From the NCBI RefSeq assembly GCF_009604385.1, contig NZ_WEGJ01000016.1, positions 1 to 64,000 of the forward strand: a DNA stretch of 64,000 nucleotides, in the 5' to 3' direction. This document shows positions 1 to 7,878 of the stretch, piece after piece. The position numbers and the translations under genes are program-made. This DNA is from Streptomyces smaragdinus. GTDB lineage: Bacteria; Actinomycetota; Actinomycetes; Streptomycetales; Streptomycetaceae. The notes under the pieces are model-generated. The model was given only the letters and a program-made list of their open reading frames with translations, was not told where the DNA came from and ran no database searches. The first letter of the stretch is position 1. Every line of letters begins with the position of its first letter.

Positions 1-347
1 CACGCCCACCCCACCAGGGCCAAACCCCCCGCCGGCTGCGGTGACCCCCACCCCCAGAAACGGGCGGCATGTGGGTGGGCCCCTGCCCCGCGCCGCCAGG
101 CGCGGGGAGCCGGCGGCGCGACGCCGCGTACACCCCCGGGGAAGCAGACCGCCCCCGCCCGGGCCCAGCCCCCCGCCGGCTACGGCGACAACGTCACCCC
201 GAAACCGGCGGCCGCGGGCGCGGGGAGCCGGCGGCGCCGGAGCCGCGCCCCGGACGCCCGCCCCCGCCAGAGACCCCGGGGTTGAAGGCGCGACCTTCTG
301 AAGTAAGCTGCCATTGTTCTACTTCAATAGGAACAAGGGGGAGCCGC
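1..347. other. Non-coding GC-rich stretch with imperfect internal duplication
   Basis: I see no convincing gene here. The open frames that cross this stretch have proline/arginine-rich nonsense composition. Two related blocks recur: CCCCCCGCCGGCT(g/a)CGG at about 26-41 and 169-184, and GCGCGGGGAGCCGGCGGCG at about 100-118 and 218-236. This looks like a decayed duplicated intergenic segment. The only functional sequence I can argue for is the inverted repeat at its right end, listed separately. Confidence 0.5.
299..326. promoter_or_regulatory. Inverted repeat, candidate GntR/YtrA operator
   Basis: Perfect 7-bp arms TGAAGTA (299-305) and TACTTCA (320-326) are separated by 14 bp. They lie just upstream of the start at 348 of an operon whose second gene encodes a YtrA-type GntR repressor. 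Autoregulation is inferred from position only. Confidence 0.5.
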
Positions 348-1295
348 ATGACCACCACCCGCAGATGCACCCTGACAGCCATCCCGTTCGCCGCAGCCAC
401 CACCGCCTACGTCGCCACGTTCCTGACGTACCAGGACCGCCTGCCCACCCGCATCGCCACCCACTTCACGGGCACCGGTACCCCCGACAGCTTCACGAAC
501 CGCACCACCGCCCTCTGGATCGGCACCGCCCTCCTCCTCGGCCTCGGACTCCTCCTCACCACCCTCGCCCTCATCGCCAAGGACGGCCCCGGAGCGAGGC
601 TCATCGCCGCAGCCGGCGCCGGCACCGCCGTCGCGGCCGGTTACCCCCTCGTCCTCACCGTCGTCGTCAACGCGGACGTCCGCGACCCGGCAGCCGTACA
701 CCTGCCGCTCTGGCACGTCGCCGTACTCCTGCTCGCCGGTGCAGCCACCGGCGCCCTCGCCTGGCGGCTGACGGACAGCGGCCCCCGTCCCGAACCCGCG
801 CAGCACGTCTCCGCGCTCCAACTGGCCGACGGTGAGGTCGCATCCTGGAGCCGCACCATGGTCTCCCGCGCGCTGCTGATCCCCACCGCCCTCGTCACCC
901 TCGGCGGGCTGTTCACCGTTTTCATCGGCCCCTGGCAGGCAGGAGTGGTGCTGCTCGTCGTCGGTCTCCTCTGCGCGCCGCTCGCCGCCCTCCGGGTCAC
1001 CGTCGACCGGCGCGGGCTCACCGTCGCCTCCACCGTCCTACCCAGGCCGCGGCTCGCCGTGCCGCTCGGCGGTATCGTCGGTGCCGACAGCGTCCGGGTC
1101 GACGCCATGGGCGACTTCGGCGGCTGGGGCTACCGCATACTCCCGAACCGGCGGGGAATTATGCTGCGTTCGGGCGAGGCGCTCGCGGTCCGTACGACGG
1201 GAGGCCGCGAATACGTGGTCACCGTCGACGACTCGACGACCGGGGCCGCGCTGCTCAACGGGTTGGTGGACCGCCAGGCATCGGGGCGTGAGTAG
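348..1295 (+). CDS. DUF1648-domain integral membrane protein
   Basis: 315 aa. Start ATG 348 was chosen because GGGGGAG precedes it and the protein opens directly with a hydrophobic segment; the frame is open further upstream but has no coding character. About six predicted membrane helices: residues ~8-28, 55-78, 88-108, 122-142, then a second group near 180-235. The segment PTRIATHFTGTGTPDSF after the first helix matches the DUF1648 signature, whose function is unknown. The C-terminal 100 residues look soluble. It is followed 2 bp later by a GntR regulator, the usual arrangement for YtrA-type regulators paired with membrane proteins. I infer a regulator-controlled envelope protein; the substrate is unknown. 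Confidence 0.8.
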   Translation: MTTTRRCTLTAIPFAAATTAYVATFLTYQDRLPTRIATHFTGTGTPDSFTNRTTALWIGTALLLGLGLLLTTLALIAKDGPGARLIAAAGAGTAVAAGYPLVLTVVVNADVRDPAAVHLPLWHVAVLLLAGAATGALAWRLTDSGPRPEPAQHVSALQLADGEVASWSRTMVSRALLIPTALVTLGGLFTVFIGPWQAGVVLLVVGLLCAPLAALRVTVDRRGLTVASTVLPRPRLAVPLGGIVGADSVRVDAMGDFGGWGYRILPNRRGIMLRSGEALAVRTTGGREYVVTVDDSTTGAALLNGLVDRQASGRE

Positions 1296-1297
1296 GA

Positions 1298-1681
1298 ATG
1301 CTGTTTCGGGTCCTTTCGAACTCCCCCGTTCCGCTGGGCGAGCAGATCGCCGCCTGCGTACGGGGGGCGATCGCCGACGGTACGGCGGCCCCGGGCGAGC
1401 GGCTGCCACCCGCCCGTGAGGTCGCCGAGTCACTGGGCGTCAATATGCATACCGTTCTGCGCGGTTACCAGCGCCTGCGGGACGAGGGTCTGATCGAGCT
1501 ACGCCGCGGCCGGGGTGCGGTGATCACCGCGGCGCCGGGCATCGCGGGCCAGGCCCGGATCGCCGAGGCCGTACACGGTCTCATCGCCCAGGCGCGGGAG
1601 TTCGGCCTCACCGACCAGGAGTTGGTGTCCCTGGTGCACAACTGCCTGTCGGCCACCACGACGCCCGACAGCGGGGGCTGA
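1298..1681 (+). CDS. GntR-family transcriptional regulator, YtrA type
   Basis: 127 aa. The N-terminal winged helix-turn-helix (residues ~8-75) carries the GntR pattern: PLGEQIAACVRGAIADG, then RLPPAREVAESLGVN and a recognition helix VLRGYQRLRDEGLIE. Only about 50 residues follow the HTH, so it lacks the large effector domain of FadR/HutC members, as is typical of the short YtrA subfamily. The start is 2 bp after the stop of the membrane-protein gene, so the two are co-transcribed and probably translationally coupled. It is likely a repressor of its own operon through the inverted repeat at 299-326. Family assignment is firm; the effector is unknown. Confidence 0.9.
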   Translation: MLFRVLSNSPVPLGEQIAACVRGAIADGTAAPGERLPPAREVAESLGVNMHTVLRGYQRLRDEGLIELRRGRGAVITAAPGIAGQARIAEAVHGLIAQAREFGLTDQELVSLVHNCLSATTTPDSGG

Positions 1682-1822
1682 TGGCGCCCCCGCGGCTGGG
1701 GCTCAACAGCAGCCTGTGGATAACCCGAGCACACATTCGGGCGACCCTCCCTGTGCATATCCATATTCGATACGTCACCGACAGTAACGTGAGTCCATAC
1801 GCACCCACTCAGGAGGCTCACG

Positions 1823-2050
1823 ATGGCCGACACCACGCGCTACTACGACGACGCAATCGCCTTCCTCCGCGGCTTCGGCCGGCAGATCGGGCTGCATCGC
1901 GAGCGAGCCGGTCTGAGCCAGGCAGAACTCGCCGACCGCCTCGGCTGCAGCGCGGAGCCGACCGACTCAATCGAGCAGGGACGCCGGATCGCGCAACCGG
2001 AGTTCATCGACCGCGCCGACGAGGCACTGAACGCGAGTGGCGTGCTGTCC
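1823..2050 (+). pseudogene. 5' remnant of an XRE/DUF5753-type regulator
   Basis: ATG 1823 has a good Shine-Dalgarno (CAGGAGG) and encodes a typical actinomycete HTH of about 75 residues: GRQIGLHRERAGLSQAELADRLG, then SIEQGRRIAQPEFIDRADEAL. Intact family members are ~260-280 aa and continue into a DUF5753 ligand domain. Here the reading frame turns into proline/arginine-rich sequence just after NASGVLS and runs open antisense across neighbouring genes, which shows loss of the rest of the gene. Nothing recognisable fills 2051-2171. I read this as a truncated pseudogene; a short HTH-only protein is possible but unlikely. Confidence 0.6.
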
Positions 2051-2171
2051 CCGAGGCCGGCGGTCCTTCATCCGCCGGCGCCAAGCGGCCCGACCGCCCC
2101 GGAGCGGCGGCGAGGCAGGACGTCAGCACGCTCCCGCCCCACCGGCCAAACGCTCACCACCCCGGACCGCC

Positions 2172-2435
2172 TCAGGACAAGTACCCCTCCACCTGCGAAG
2201 CCGACCGCACCTGTGCCCCCTCCGGATCCTCCCCCACCGCCATCCGGGCGCGGCGCTGGCGCAGCAGGTCCCAAGCCTGGTCGAGTTCCACCTCCAGGGC
2301 CGCGAGGCGCGCATGCTCGGTCACGGGGTCGTTGTCCCCGCTCGCCCGGCGGTCACGCAGGTCCTTCTCCTCCGCGATCATTTCGTGGATGTGCCCGAGT
2401 ATCCGCTTCTCGGCCTCAGCGTTCTGTCCCGCCAC
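2172..2435 (-). CDS. DUF2630 family protein
   Basis: 87 aa, GTG start at 2435 preceded by AGGGAGGG. The sequence is charged and helical, with the DUF2630 pattern: ILGHIHEMIAEEKDLRDR, then RLAALEVELDQAWDLLRQRRA. That repeated heptad-like region (residues ~10-68) suggests an antiparallel coiled coil. Family members are 75-90 aa actinobacterial proteins of unknown function, so the length is normal. It stands alone between the XRE remnant and the ABC operon. No transport or catalytic residues are visible. Confidence 0.8.
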   Translation of the reverse strand: MAGQNAEAEKRILGHIHEMIAEEKDLRDRRASGDNDPVTEHARLAALEVELDQAWDLLRQRRARMAVGEDPEGAQVRSASQVEGYLS

Positions 2436-2518
2436 GGTTCCCTCCCTGTCCCCGGAAATGCCCGATCAATACAGCACCCCCATCGTGCCACCTACCAGGA
2501 CAAACACGACAGCACCCC

Positions 2519-4291
2519 TCACGACTCCGAATGCAGCACCCCGGCCGCCGGACTACGCGAATGAACCCACGCCGGCAGCGCCGTCAGCGCCGCGACCGCC
2601 GCCAGGATCCCGGCCGCCGCCGCGAGCAGCCAGCTCGCCGGTGGTGTGTACGTCTCCCCGAACAGCCAGTACAGCCCCAGACCCGCGGGCATCCCCACCG
2701 CCACCCCGGGTACGGCGGGCAGGAGTTGGGCGACGCACAGCGCCGTCACGACCTGCCCCGGTGTGGCCCCCAGCGTGCGGCTGATGGTCAGCGCCCGTCT
2801 GGCCTGGACGGCTGTGCTCCAGCCGAGGAGCACGGTGTTCAGAGTGGACAGCGCCACCAGCGTGAGCGTCACGGCGAGCAGCGTCTGGCCGGTGCGGTCG
2901 GTCCGTACCTCCAGGGGGCCGAAGCGCAGGGCGTCGGGGGCCGCGGCGAGTGCCGTGTACCAGGCGAGCAGCGCCGTGATCATCGCGGCGGTCGCCGCCG
3001 CACCCGCTCCCGCCAGGACCGCGCGTCCCGGGCGGCGGGCGAGCAGCCGGACGCCGAGCAGCAGCGAGGTCGGCAGATAGGCCGTCACGGCGTTCAGCCG
3101 AGGGTGGTGGGTGAGCAGGTGCGCGGGGTCCGCCAGGGCGTGCACGGTGCTGAAGCGGGTGGCCCGCAGGGCGGGGCCGATCGCGCCGGTCCCCGCGACC
3201 GCGGCGGCGAGGGCGAGCGCGGAGAGGACGGTGCCGGGAGCCGGGGCGCTCGCGGTGTTGAGCAGGCCGTCGCTCGGGTCGACGAAGTGCGGCGCCGCCA
3301 GCGTGCCGGCGGTCAGGCCCAGCGCCGTGGCGAGGACGGTGAGCAGCAGATACTGCGCCAGCAGGCCCGCGGTGATCGTCCCGGGACCGGCGCCGACGAC
3401 CTTCAGCAGTGCCGCCCGCCGGTTGTCGCGGGCGGTGCGGCCGACGGCGAGGGCCGTGAGCGTGACGATCGCGGCGACGGCCAGCAGCGTGCCGCCGACG
3501 ACCAGGGTGGGCCGGGTGCCCTGGATCATCGCGGTGTCCGTGCGCAGGATGTTCTGCCACCGCAGCACGTTGAACCAGCCGTCGGGCACAACGCCCCGCT
3601 CGCGCAGGCGGTCGCCGAAGCCGTCCGTCGCATCGGGGTCGGCCAGCTTGACCTGGATCAGCCGGACGCCGGGATCGTCCCCCGCCAGCGCCCGGGCGTC
3701 CTCGTCGGTCAGCCAGACCATGCCGCCCCAGTCCGACGGCCCGGGCCCCTGCGCCCGGTCGCTCCACGGGTACACCCCGGTGGCCGCGCTGATCGCCGTA
3801 CCGACGACCGGCATCTCCCGCCCGCCGACGGTGACGCGGTCACCGACCCGGACCTCGAGCTCCCGCGCGAACCCACGCTCGACGACCACCCCGCCGGGGC
3901 GCACCCAGCCGCCCGAGGTCACCAGCGGCCGGTCCACCGCCGGCCGGGTGCCGTCGCGTCCCTCGGCGCCGGCGTGCACGGAGCGGCCGTGGGCCCCGAC
4001 GGTGGTGTCGTACGCGAAGAACGGGCCGCCGACCGCCCTCACCTCGGGGATCCTGCGCAGGCGTTCGACGTAGTCGGCGGGGTCCGGATCCGTCGTCGTC
4101 ATCAGGATGTCGGGGCCGGCGGTGGCGGCGCGGGTCTTCGCGTACGCGGTGGTCACGGCGTCGTCGGTGGCCACGCCGAGGGTCAGGGCGGTGGCGGCGA
4201 CGGTGACGGCGAGCAGGAAGAGGAGGGTTTCGCCGGGGTGGCGGCGCAGGTCGCGCCGGATCAGGCGCCAGGCCGCGAGGAGCTGTCCCAC
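2519..4291 (-). CDS. ABC transporter permease, FtsX/MacB type
   Basis: 590 aa, GTG start at 4291. A single N-terminal membrane helix (residues ~22-42, FLLAVTVAATALTLGVA) is followed by a ~200-residue extracytoplasmic MacB-like core. Then comes an FtsX block of three helices (~265-390, including VVGGTLLAVAAIVTLTALAVG), a linker, and a second three-helix FtsX block at the C terminus (~470-585). It starts 2 bp after the stop of the ATPase gene, so the two form one transporter. Such systems act as lipoprotein or peptide exporters or mechanotransmission devices; the substrate is not apparent. Length is on the short side for the two-block class. Confidence 0.9.
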   Translation of the reverse strand: MGQLLAAWRLIRRDLRRHPGETLLFLLAVTVAATALTLGVATDDAVTTAYAKTRAATAGPDILMTTTDPDPADYVERLRRIPEVRAVGGPFFAYDTTVGAHGRSVHAGAEGRDGTRPAVDRPLVTSGGWVRPGGVVVERGFARELEVRVGDRVTVGGREMPVVGTAISAATGVYPWSDRAQGPGPSDWGGMVWLTDEDARALAGDDPGVRLIQVKLADPDATDGFGDRLRERGVVPDGWFNVLRWQNILRTDTAMIQGTRPTLVVGGTLLAVAAIVTLTALAVGRTARDNRRAALLKVVGAGPGTITAGLLAQYLLLTVLATALGLTAGTLAAPHFVDPSDGLLNTASAPAPGTVLSALALAAAVAGTGAIGPALRATRFSTVHALADPAHLLTHHPRLNAVTAYLPTSLLLGVRLLARRPGRAVLAGAGAAATAAMITALLAWYTALAAAPDALRFGPLEVRTDRTGQTLLAVTLTLVALSTLNTVLLGWSTAVQARRALTISRTLGATPGQVVTALCVAQLLPAVPGVAVGMPAGLGLYWLFGETYTPPASWLLAAAAGILAAVAALTALPAWVHSRSPAAGVLHSES

Positions 4292-4293
4292 GG

Positions 4294-5031
4294 TCAGTCC
4301 TTCCAGGCCAGCATCGCGCCGAGGCCCGCGCCGGCGGCCGGCCGCGTGTCGTCGGCCACCGTTCCGTCGCGCAGGGAGAGGATCCGGTCGGCGGTGGCGG
4401 CGACGCGTTCGTCGTGGGTGACCATGACCAGGGTCTGGCCGGCGGCGCGCAGTTCGCCGAAGAGGCGGAGGATGTCGTGGGTGGCGGCGGTGTCGAGATT
4501 GCCGGTGGGTTCGTCGGCGAGGACGACCAGGGGGTCGTTGACCAGGGCGCGGGCTATCGCGACGCGTTGGCGCTGGCCGCCGGAGAGCTCGGAGGGGAGA
4601 TGGCGGGCGCGGTCGGCAAGGCCGACGCGGTCCAGGAGGCCGGCGGCGCGGTCGCGGGCGGTGCGGGGGGAGGCGCCGGCGAGCAGGGCGGGGAGTTCGA
4701 TGTTCTGGGCGGCGCTCAGTTCGTGCATCAGGTGGTACGCCTGGAAGACGAAGCCCACGGAGCGGCGGCGCAGCCTCGCGAGGGCGCGTTCGCCGAGGTG
4801 GTCGATACGGTCGCCGCCGAGCCAGACCTCGCCGCCGGTGGGCCGGTCGAGGCCGCCGAGGAGTTGCAGCAGGGTGGATTTGCCGCAGCCGCTCGGGCCG
4901 GTGACGGCGAGGGTCTGCCCGGCGGGCACCTCGAGGTCGACGTGGTCGACGGCCCGTACGAGGCTCTCGCCGGCCCCGTACGTACGCGTCAGCCCGACCG
5001 CGCGCAGCGCCGGTCCCGTACCTGTCGTCAT
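4294..5031 (-). CDS. ABC transporter ATP-binding protein, LolD/MacB type
   Basis: 245 aa. Visible motifs: Walker A GPSGCGKST (~residue 40), Q-loop in GFVFQAYHLM, signature LSGGQRQRVAIARAL, Walker B VVLADEPTGNLD, and H-loop MVTHDERVA. The VLADEPTGNLD wording is characteristic of the FtsE/LolD/MacB subgroup that pairs with FtsX permeases, which fits the next gene. Start ATG 5031 was chosen because it forms an ATGA overlap with the padR stop; the frame is open upstream but overlaps padR. Operon order is padR, this gene, permease. Confidence 0.95.
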   Translation of the reverse strand: MTTGTGPALRAVGLTRTYGAGESLVRAVDHVDLEVPAGQTLAVTGPSGCGKSTLLQLLGGLDRPTGGEVWLGGDRIDHLGERALARLRRRSVGFVFQAYHLMHELSAAQNIELPALLAGASPRTARDRAAGLLDRVGLADRARHLPSELSGGQRQRVAIARALVNDPLVVLADEPTGNLDTAATHDILRLFGELRAAGQTLVMVTHDERVAATADRILSLRDGTVADDTRPAAGAGLGAMLAWKD

Positions 5032-5561
5032 GCGTCTCCTCCTCGCGGGGTACGGGCGGCCCAGACCCGCCCGCATGCCTCCAGCCAGCGCAGATCGGCC
5101 TGCAGCCGGAGGGCGACGCCCTCCAGGAGCAGGGCGGGCTCGGCGCCCGTGCCGTACGCGAGGACGGCCCGCTGGGTCTCGGCGAGGGCGCCCATCAGCT
5201 CCCGCCGCCGGTCGTCGACGAGCGCGACGGGATCGGCCAGCCCCGACTCGGCGGCGGCGATCAGCTTCAGGTGGAACTCGGCAACGTCCGCCCGGGGCCC
5301 GGCACTCTCGCCCAGCCACCCGCCGACCCGCGCCAGCCCCGCCTCGGTCACCCCGTACACCCTGCGCCGCGGCCCCCGTACGGGCACGTCCTCCCGCACC
5401 TGCACGACAAGCCCGGCCTTCTCCAGCCGCCCGAGCGTCACGTACACCTGCCCCGGATTGAGCTCGTCCCCCAGGGGCCCGAGCGCCGCGGCCAGCCGTC
5501 CCCGCAGGTCGTACCCGTGCGAGGGCGCCTTGACGAGCAACGCCAGTACCACGTCCTGCAC
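5028..5561 (-). CDS. PadR-family transcriptional regulator
   Basis: 177 aa, GTG start at 5561. The N-terminal winged helix (residues ~1-75) contains the PadR pattern VLALLVKAPSHGYDL and GQVYVTLGRLEKAGLV, then a C-terminal helical dimerisation region (~90-170). It is the first gene of the ABC transporter operon and overlaps the ATPase start by ATGA. The 21-bp palindrome at 5585-5605, about 25 bp upstream of the start codon, is the obvious autoregulatory operator. PadR repressors often respond to small antimicrobial or phenolic ligands; which one applies here cannot be told. Confidence 0.95.
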   Translation of the reverse strand: MQDVVLALLVKAPSHGYDLRGRLAAALGPLGDELNPGQVYVTLGRLEKAGLVVQVREDVPVRGPRRRVYGVTEAGLARVGGWLGESAGPRADVAEFHLKLIAAAESGLADPVALVDDRRRELMGALAETQRAVLAYGTGAEPALLLEGVALRLQADLRWLEACGRVWAARTPRGGDA

Positions 5562-5584
5562 TTGCCGGCCTCTCTGCGAGATCT

Positions 5585-5605
5585 AATAGATAACGGTTAG
5601 CTATT
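5585..5605. promoter_or_regulatory. 21-bp palindrome, candidate PadR operator
   Basis: Half-sites AATAGnTAAC (5585-5594) and GTTAnCTATT (5596-5605) flank one central base. Only the two 'n' positions break symmetry. It lies 24-44 bp upstream of the padR start codon in an AT-rich island, where a promoter would be expected. Confidence 0.7.
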
Positions 5606-5643
5606 CAGCCGTCAAGCGCCCCACCGCACAGCGCCACCGCATC

Positions 5644-6057
5644 TCAGGCCGGGGCTCGACGCTCCAGCGCCATCAGCACGTGCTCCACCTCGCCGGGCAC
5701 CACTGCGAGTTGTACGACACCGTCGGCCGACGCGAATTCGACGACGAGGGCCCGGTAGTGGAGCCCCCGCCGCTCCTGCCCGGACGGCCGCCGCACCTCG
5801 CCCAGGTGCAGGTCGGGCGGCAGACTCCGGGTCTCCCCACGCTCGCCGCGAGGTTCCCAGGACCACGAGCCGGAGCCGATGACGAGCCTGCCGCGCGTCC
5901 AGCCGCCTGCCTGCGGACCCTTCGCCGAACAGGCGATCCGAATGGTCCGACCGTCGATGAGGTGAGCCGTCAGACGGTCCTGCCTGCCGCTGATGACCAG
6001 CGCGACGGCCAGTCCGCCCAGTGCGAACGCCCAAGTAATTGTCCAGATGTCCGTCAT
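5644..6057 (-). CDS. DUF2550-like single-pass membrane protein
   Basis: 137 aa from ATG 6057, chosen because it places a membrane helix (residues ~5-24, TWAFALGGLAVALVIS) at the N terminus; an ATG at 6090 is possible. The soluble part is beta-rich with GGWTRGRLVIGSGSWSWEPRG and a closing segment GVVQLAVVPGEVEHVLMALE. This resembles DUF2550 proteins of actinobacteria, which have one N-terminal helix followed by a PH-like beta domain of unknown role. The assignment rests on overall pattern and is tentative. It is divergent from the glycerophosphodiesterase gene and not part of the padR operon. Confidence 0.6.
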   Translation of the reverse strand: MTDIWTITWAFALGGLAVALVISGRQDRLTAHLIDGRTIRIACSAKGPQAGGWTRGRLVIGSGSWSWEPRGERGETRSLPPDLHLGEVRRPSGQERRGLHYRALVVEFASADGVVQLAVVPGEVEHVLMALERRAPA

Positions 6058-6222
6058 CCGTGCATTCAACCGGATCCGACGCCGAACCAACAGGCCCGTC
6101 CGCGCGCCCCGTTTCTCGAAGCATCACGGCCGATTCACAGCCCCGTCACGCCCCGGGACCCCTCGTCCATCAGCGTCGGAAGGGAGCAGGAACCCTCCCC
6201 CCGAGTTCCGAGGAGCTCCATC

Positions 6223-7116
6223 GTGCGTGTCCCGACACGACTTCCCGTCACGGTCCTCGCCGGTGCGGCGATCGTCGTCTCGTCGGTCGTCGGCCTGAAC
6301 GCCGGCGATTCCGCCGCGAACACCGCCCCGATGACCGAAGCCCGCCGCCCCATCCCCCACCGGGTCGCCGTCTACGCCCACCGCGGCTCCTCCGGGTCCA
6401 CGCCGGAAAACACCCTCGCCGCCGTGGACTTCGCTGTCGCCCAGCACGCCGACTTCGTCGAGACCGATGTGCGGCGGACCAGGGACGGCCGGCTGGTCGT
6501 CATGCACGACGAAGGGCTCGGCCGGACCACCGACGTCGAGGACGTCTTCCCGGGCCGGGCCCCGTACCGGGTGCGCGACTTCACCCTCCGGGAGATCAAG
6601 CGGCTCGACGCCGGGTCGTGGTTCTCGCCGCAGTTCGCCGGCGAAAGGGTGCCCACGCTCGGCGAGTTCGTCGGGCGGATCGGCCGCCGCTCCGGGCTGC
6701 TCCTCGAGATCAAGGACCTAGGCGTCGAGCAGGACATAGCCCGCGAACTGAAGCGCCGCCCGGGCTATCTCACACAGGCAGTGGCCGAGCGCAAGCTGAT
6801 CATCCAGTCGTTCCGGGTGAGCTCAGTGCGCGCGATCCACAAGCTCCTGCCCGAAGTCCCCGTCGCCATCCTGTACGGCGTGAAGCCCACAGACGCCGCC
6901 CTCGTCGAGGCCGCCTCCTGGGCCGACCACATCAATCCCCGCAAGGACCTCACCGACCGCAAGCTCATCGACCGCGTCCACGACCTCGGCATGCGCATCG
7001 CCCCGTACTCCCTCGACACCGGTCAGGAGATGCGGAAGTTCCTCGCGATGGACGTCGACGGCGTCATCACCGACAACCCCGGCACGCTGCACGACATCGA
7101 GACGATCAGCCGCTGA
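6223..7116 (+). CDS. Secreted glycerophosphodiester phosphodiesterase
   Basis: 297 aa. GTG 6223 was chosen because AGGAG lies 8 nt upstream and it places a signal peptide first (residues ~1-30, VTVLAGAAIVVSSVVGLNAGDSAA). The GDPD TIM-barrel motifs are intact: VYAHRGSSGSTPENT (general acid/base His), FVETDVRRTRDGRLVVMHDE (metal ligands and second His), LLLEIKD, and the C-terminal GVITDNPGTL. It hydrolyses glycerophosphodiesters from lipid or teichoic-acid turnover to glycerol-3-phosphate outside the membrane. It overlaps the convergent DinB gene by 11 bp and is a single-gene unit. Confidence 0.93.
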   Translation: MRVPTRLPVTVLAGAAIVVSSVVGLNAGDSAANTAPMTEARRPIPHRVAVYAHRGSSGSTPENTLAAVDFAVAQHADFVETDVRRTRDGRLVVMHDEGLGRTTDVEDVFPGRAPYRVRDFTLREIKRLDAGSWFSPQFAGERVPTLGEFVGRIGRRSGLLLEIKDLGVEQDIARELKRRPGYLTQAVAERKLIIQSFRVSSVRAIHKLLPEVPVAILYGVKPTDAALVEAASWADHINPRKDLTDRKLIDRVHDLGMRIAPYSLDTGQEMRKFLAMDVDGVITDNPGTLHDIETISR

Positions 7117-7612
7117 CCCGCGCCGCCAGAATCTGCTCCCGCAGGATCTCCGCGTGCCCGCAGTGCTGCGCCAGCTCCCGCACGACGTGGAGATACACCC
7201 ACCGCAGCGGCAGCGGGCCCCGGCGGTTGCCCTTGATGATGTCGTCCAGAGTCAGAGGCGCCGTGGCCTCGCGGGAGGCCGAGCATGCCTCCCGGTGGGA
7301 GCGCTGGATCGACGCAATCGTGTCCGAGGGGGCGAGGTCGAACGACTCGTCCGGGTGGTCCGGGATGCCGATCTCGCTGCGCGGGCGGCAGGTGATGCTC
7401 GCGTCGAACCAGACCTTCTCGACGAACGTGGCGTGCTTCACCAGCCCCAGCAGCGTCGTCTTCGACGGCACCAGCGAGCGCCTGGCCTCCTCCTCCGTCA
7501 GCCCGTCCAGGCTGTCGTGCAGGGCGAGCCGGTGCTCGTCGAGGAACGCCTCGAACTGGACGCGCAGTTCGGCATGGAAGACGGCGGGGTCCACGGAGGG
7601 GTTAGCGCTCAT
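7106..7612 (-). CDS. DinB-family (DUF664) putative metal-dependent hydrolase/transferase
   Basis: 168 aa. Four-helix-bundle DinB/YfiT fold with candidate metal-binding histidines in GLVKHATFVEKVW (~residue 58) and VVRELAQHCGHAEILREQI (~residue 150). Actinobacterial relatives include mycothiol-dependent enzymes, but the substrate cannot be read from sequence. Start ATG 7612; the stop lies inside the 3' end of the convergent phosphodiesterase gene. Length is normal for the family. Confidence 0.88.
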   Translation of the reverse strand: MSANPSVDPAVFHAELRVQFEAFLDEHRLALHDSLDGLTEEEARRSLVPSKTTLLGLVKHATFVEKVWFDASITCRPRSEIGIPDHPDESFDLAPSDTIASIQRSHREACSASREATAPLTLDDIIKGNRRGPLPLRWVYLHVVRELAQHCGHAEILREQILAARVSG

Positions 7613-7656
7613 GCGTCCTTACGGTACGGCCCTGCGGCACCCCCGCGCTGCGGCAC

Positions 7657-7800
7657 CCCGCAATCGCCGGCGACATCGTGCGGGACCTGCCCGCCGGCAC
7701 GTACCCCCACCTCGCCGAACTCGCCGCGGAGCACGTGCTGAAGCCCGGTTACGACTACGCCGACGAGCTCCCCCACGCCCTCGCCCCCGACGCGGCCTAG
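7657..7800 (+). pseudogene. 3' fragment of a TetR-family regulator
   Basis: The frame ending in TAG 7798-7800 reads AIAGDIVRDLPAGTYPHLAEL and then KPGYDYADEL. This is the final C-terminal helix of the TetR_C domain of actinomycete TetR/AcrR regulators. No start codon, HTH or earlier domain is present. Upstream is directly the promoter region of the DinB gene. The reading is therefore a truncated remnant left by deletion. Identification rests on ~45 residues. Confidence 0.5.
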
Positions 7801-7878
7801 CCGCCGGGCCCAACCCCCGGATAGGTTCCCCTGCGTTGCCGTGAATGACATCGCGGCGCGATACGTAAGGGGAGGCGC

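Noticed and set aside
1823..5461. A 1212-codon open frame on the + strand
   Set aside because: Beyond residue ~76 it is Pro/Arg/Gly-rich nonsense running antisense through DUF2630, the ABC operon and padR; high GC keeps frames open. Only the first part is a real gene remnant.
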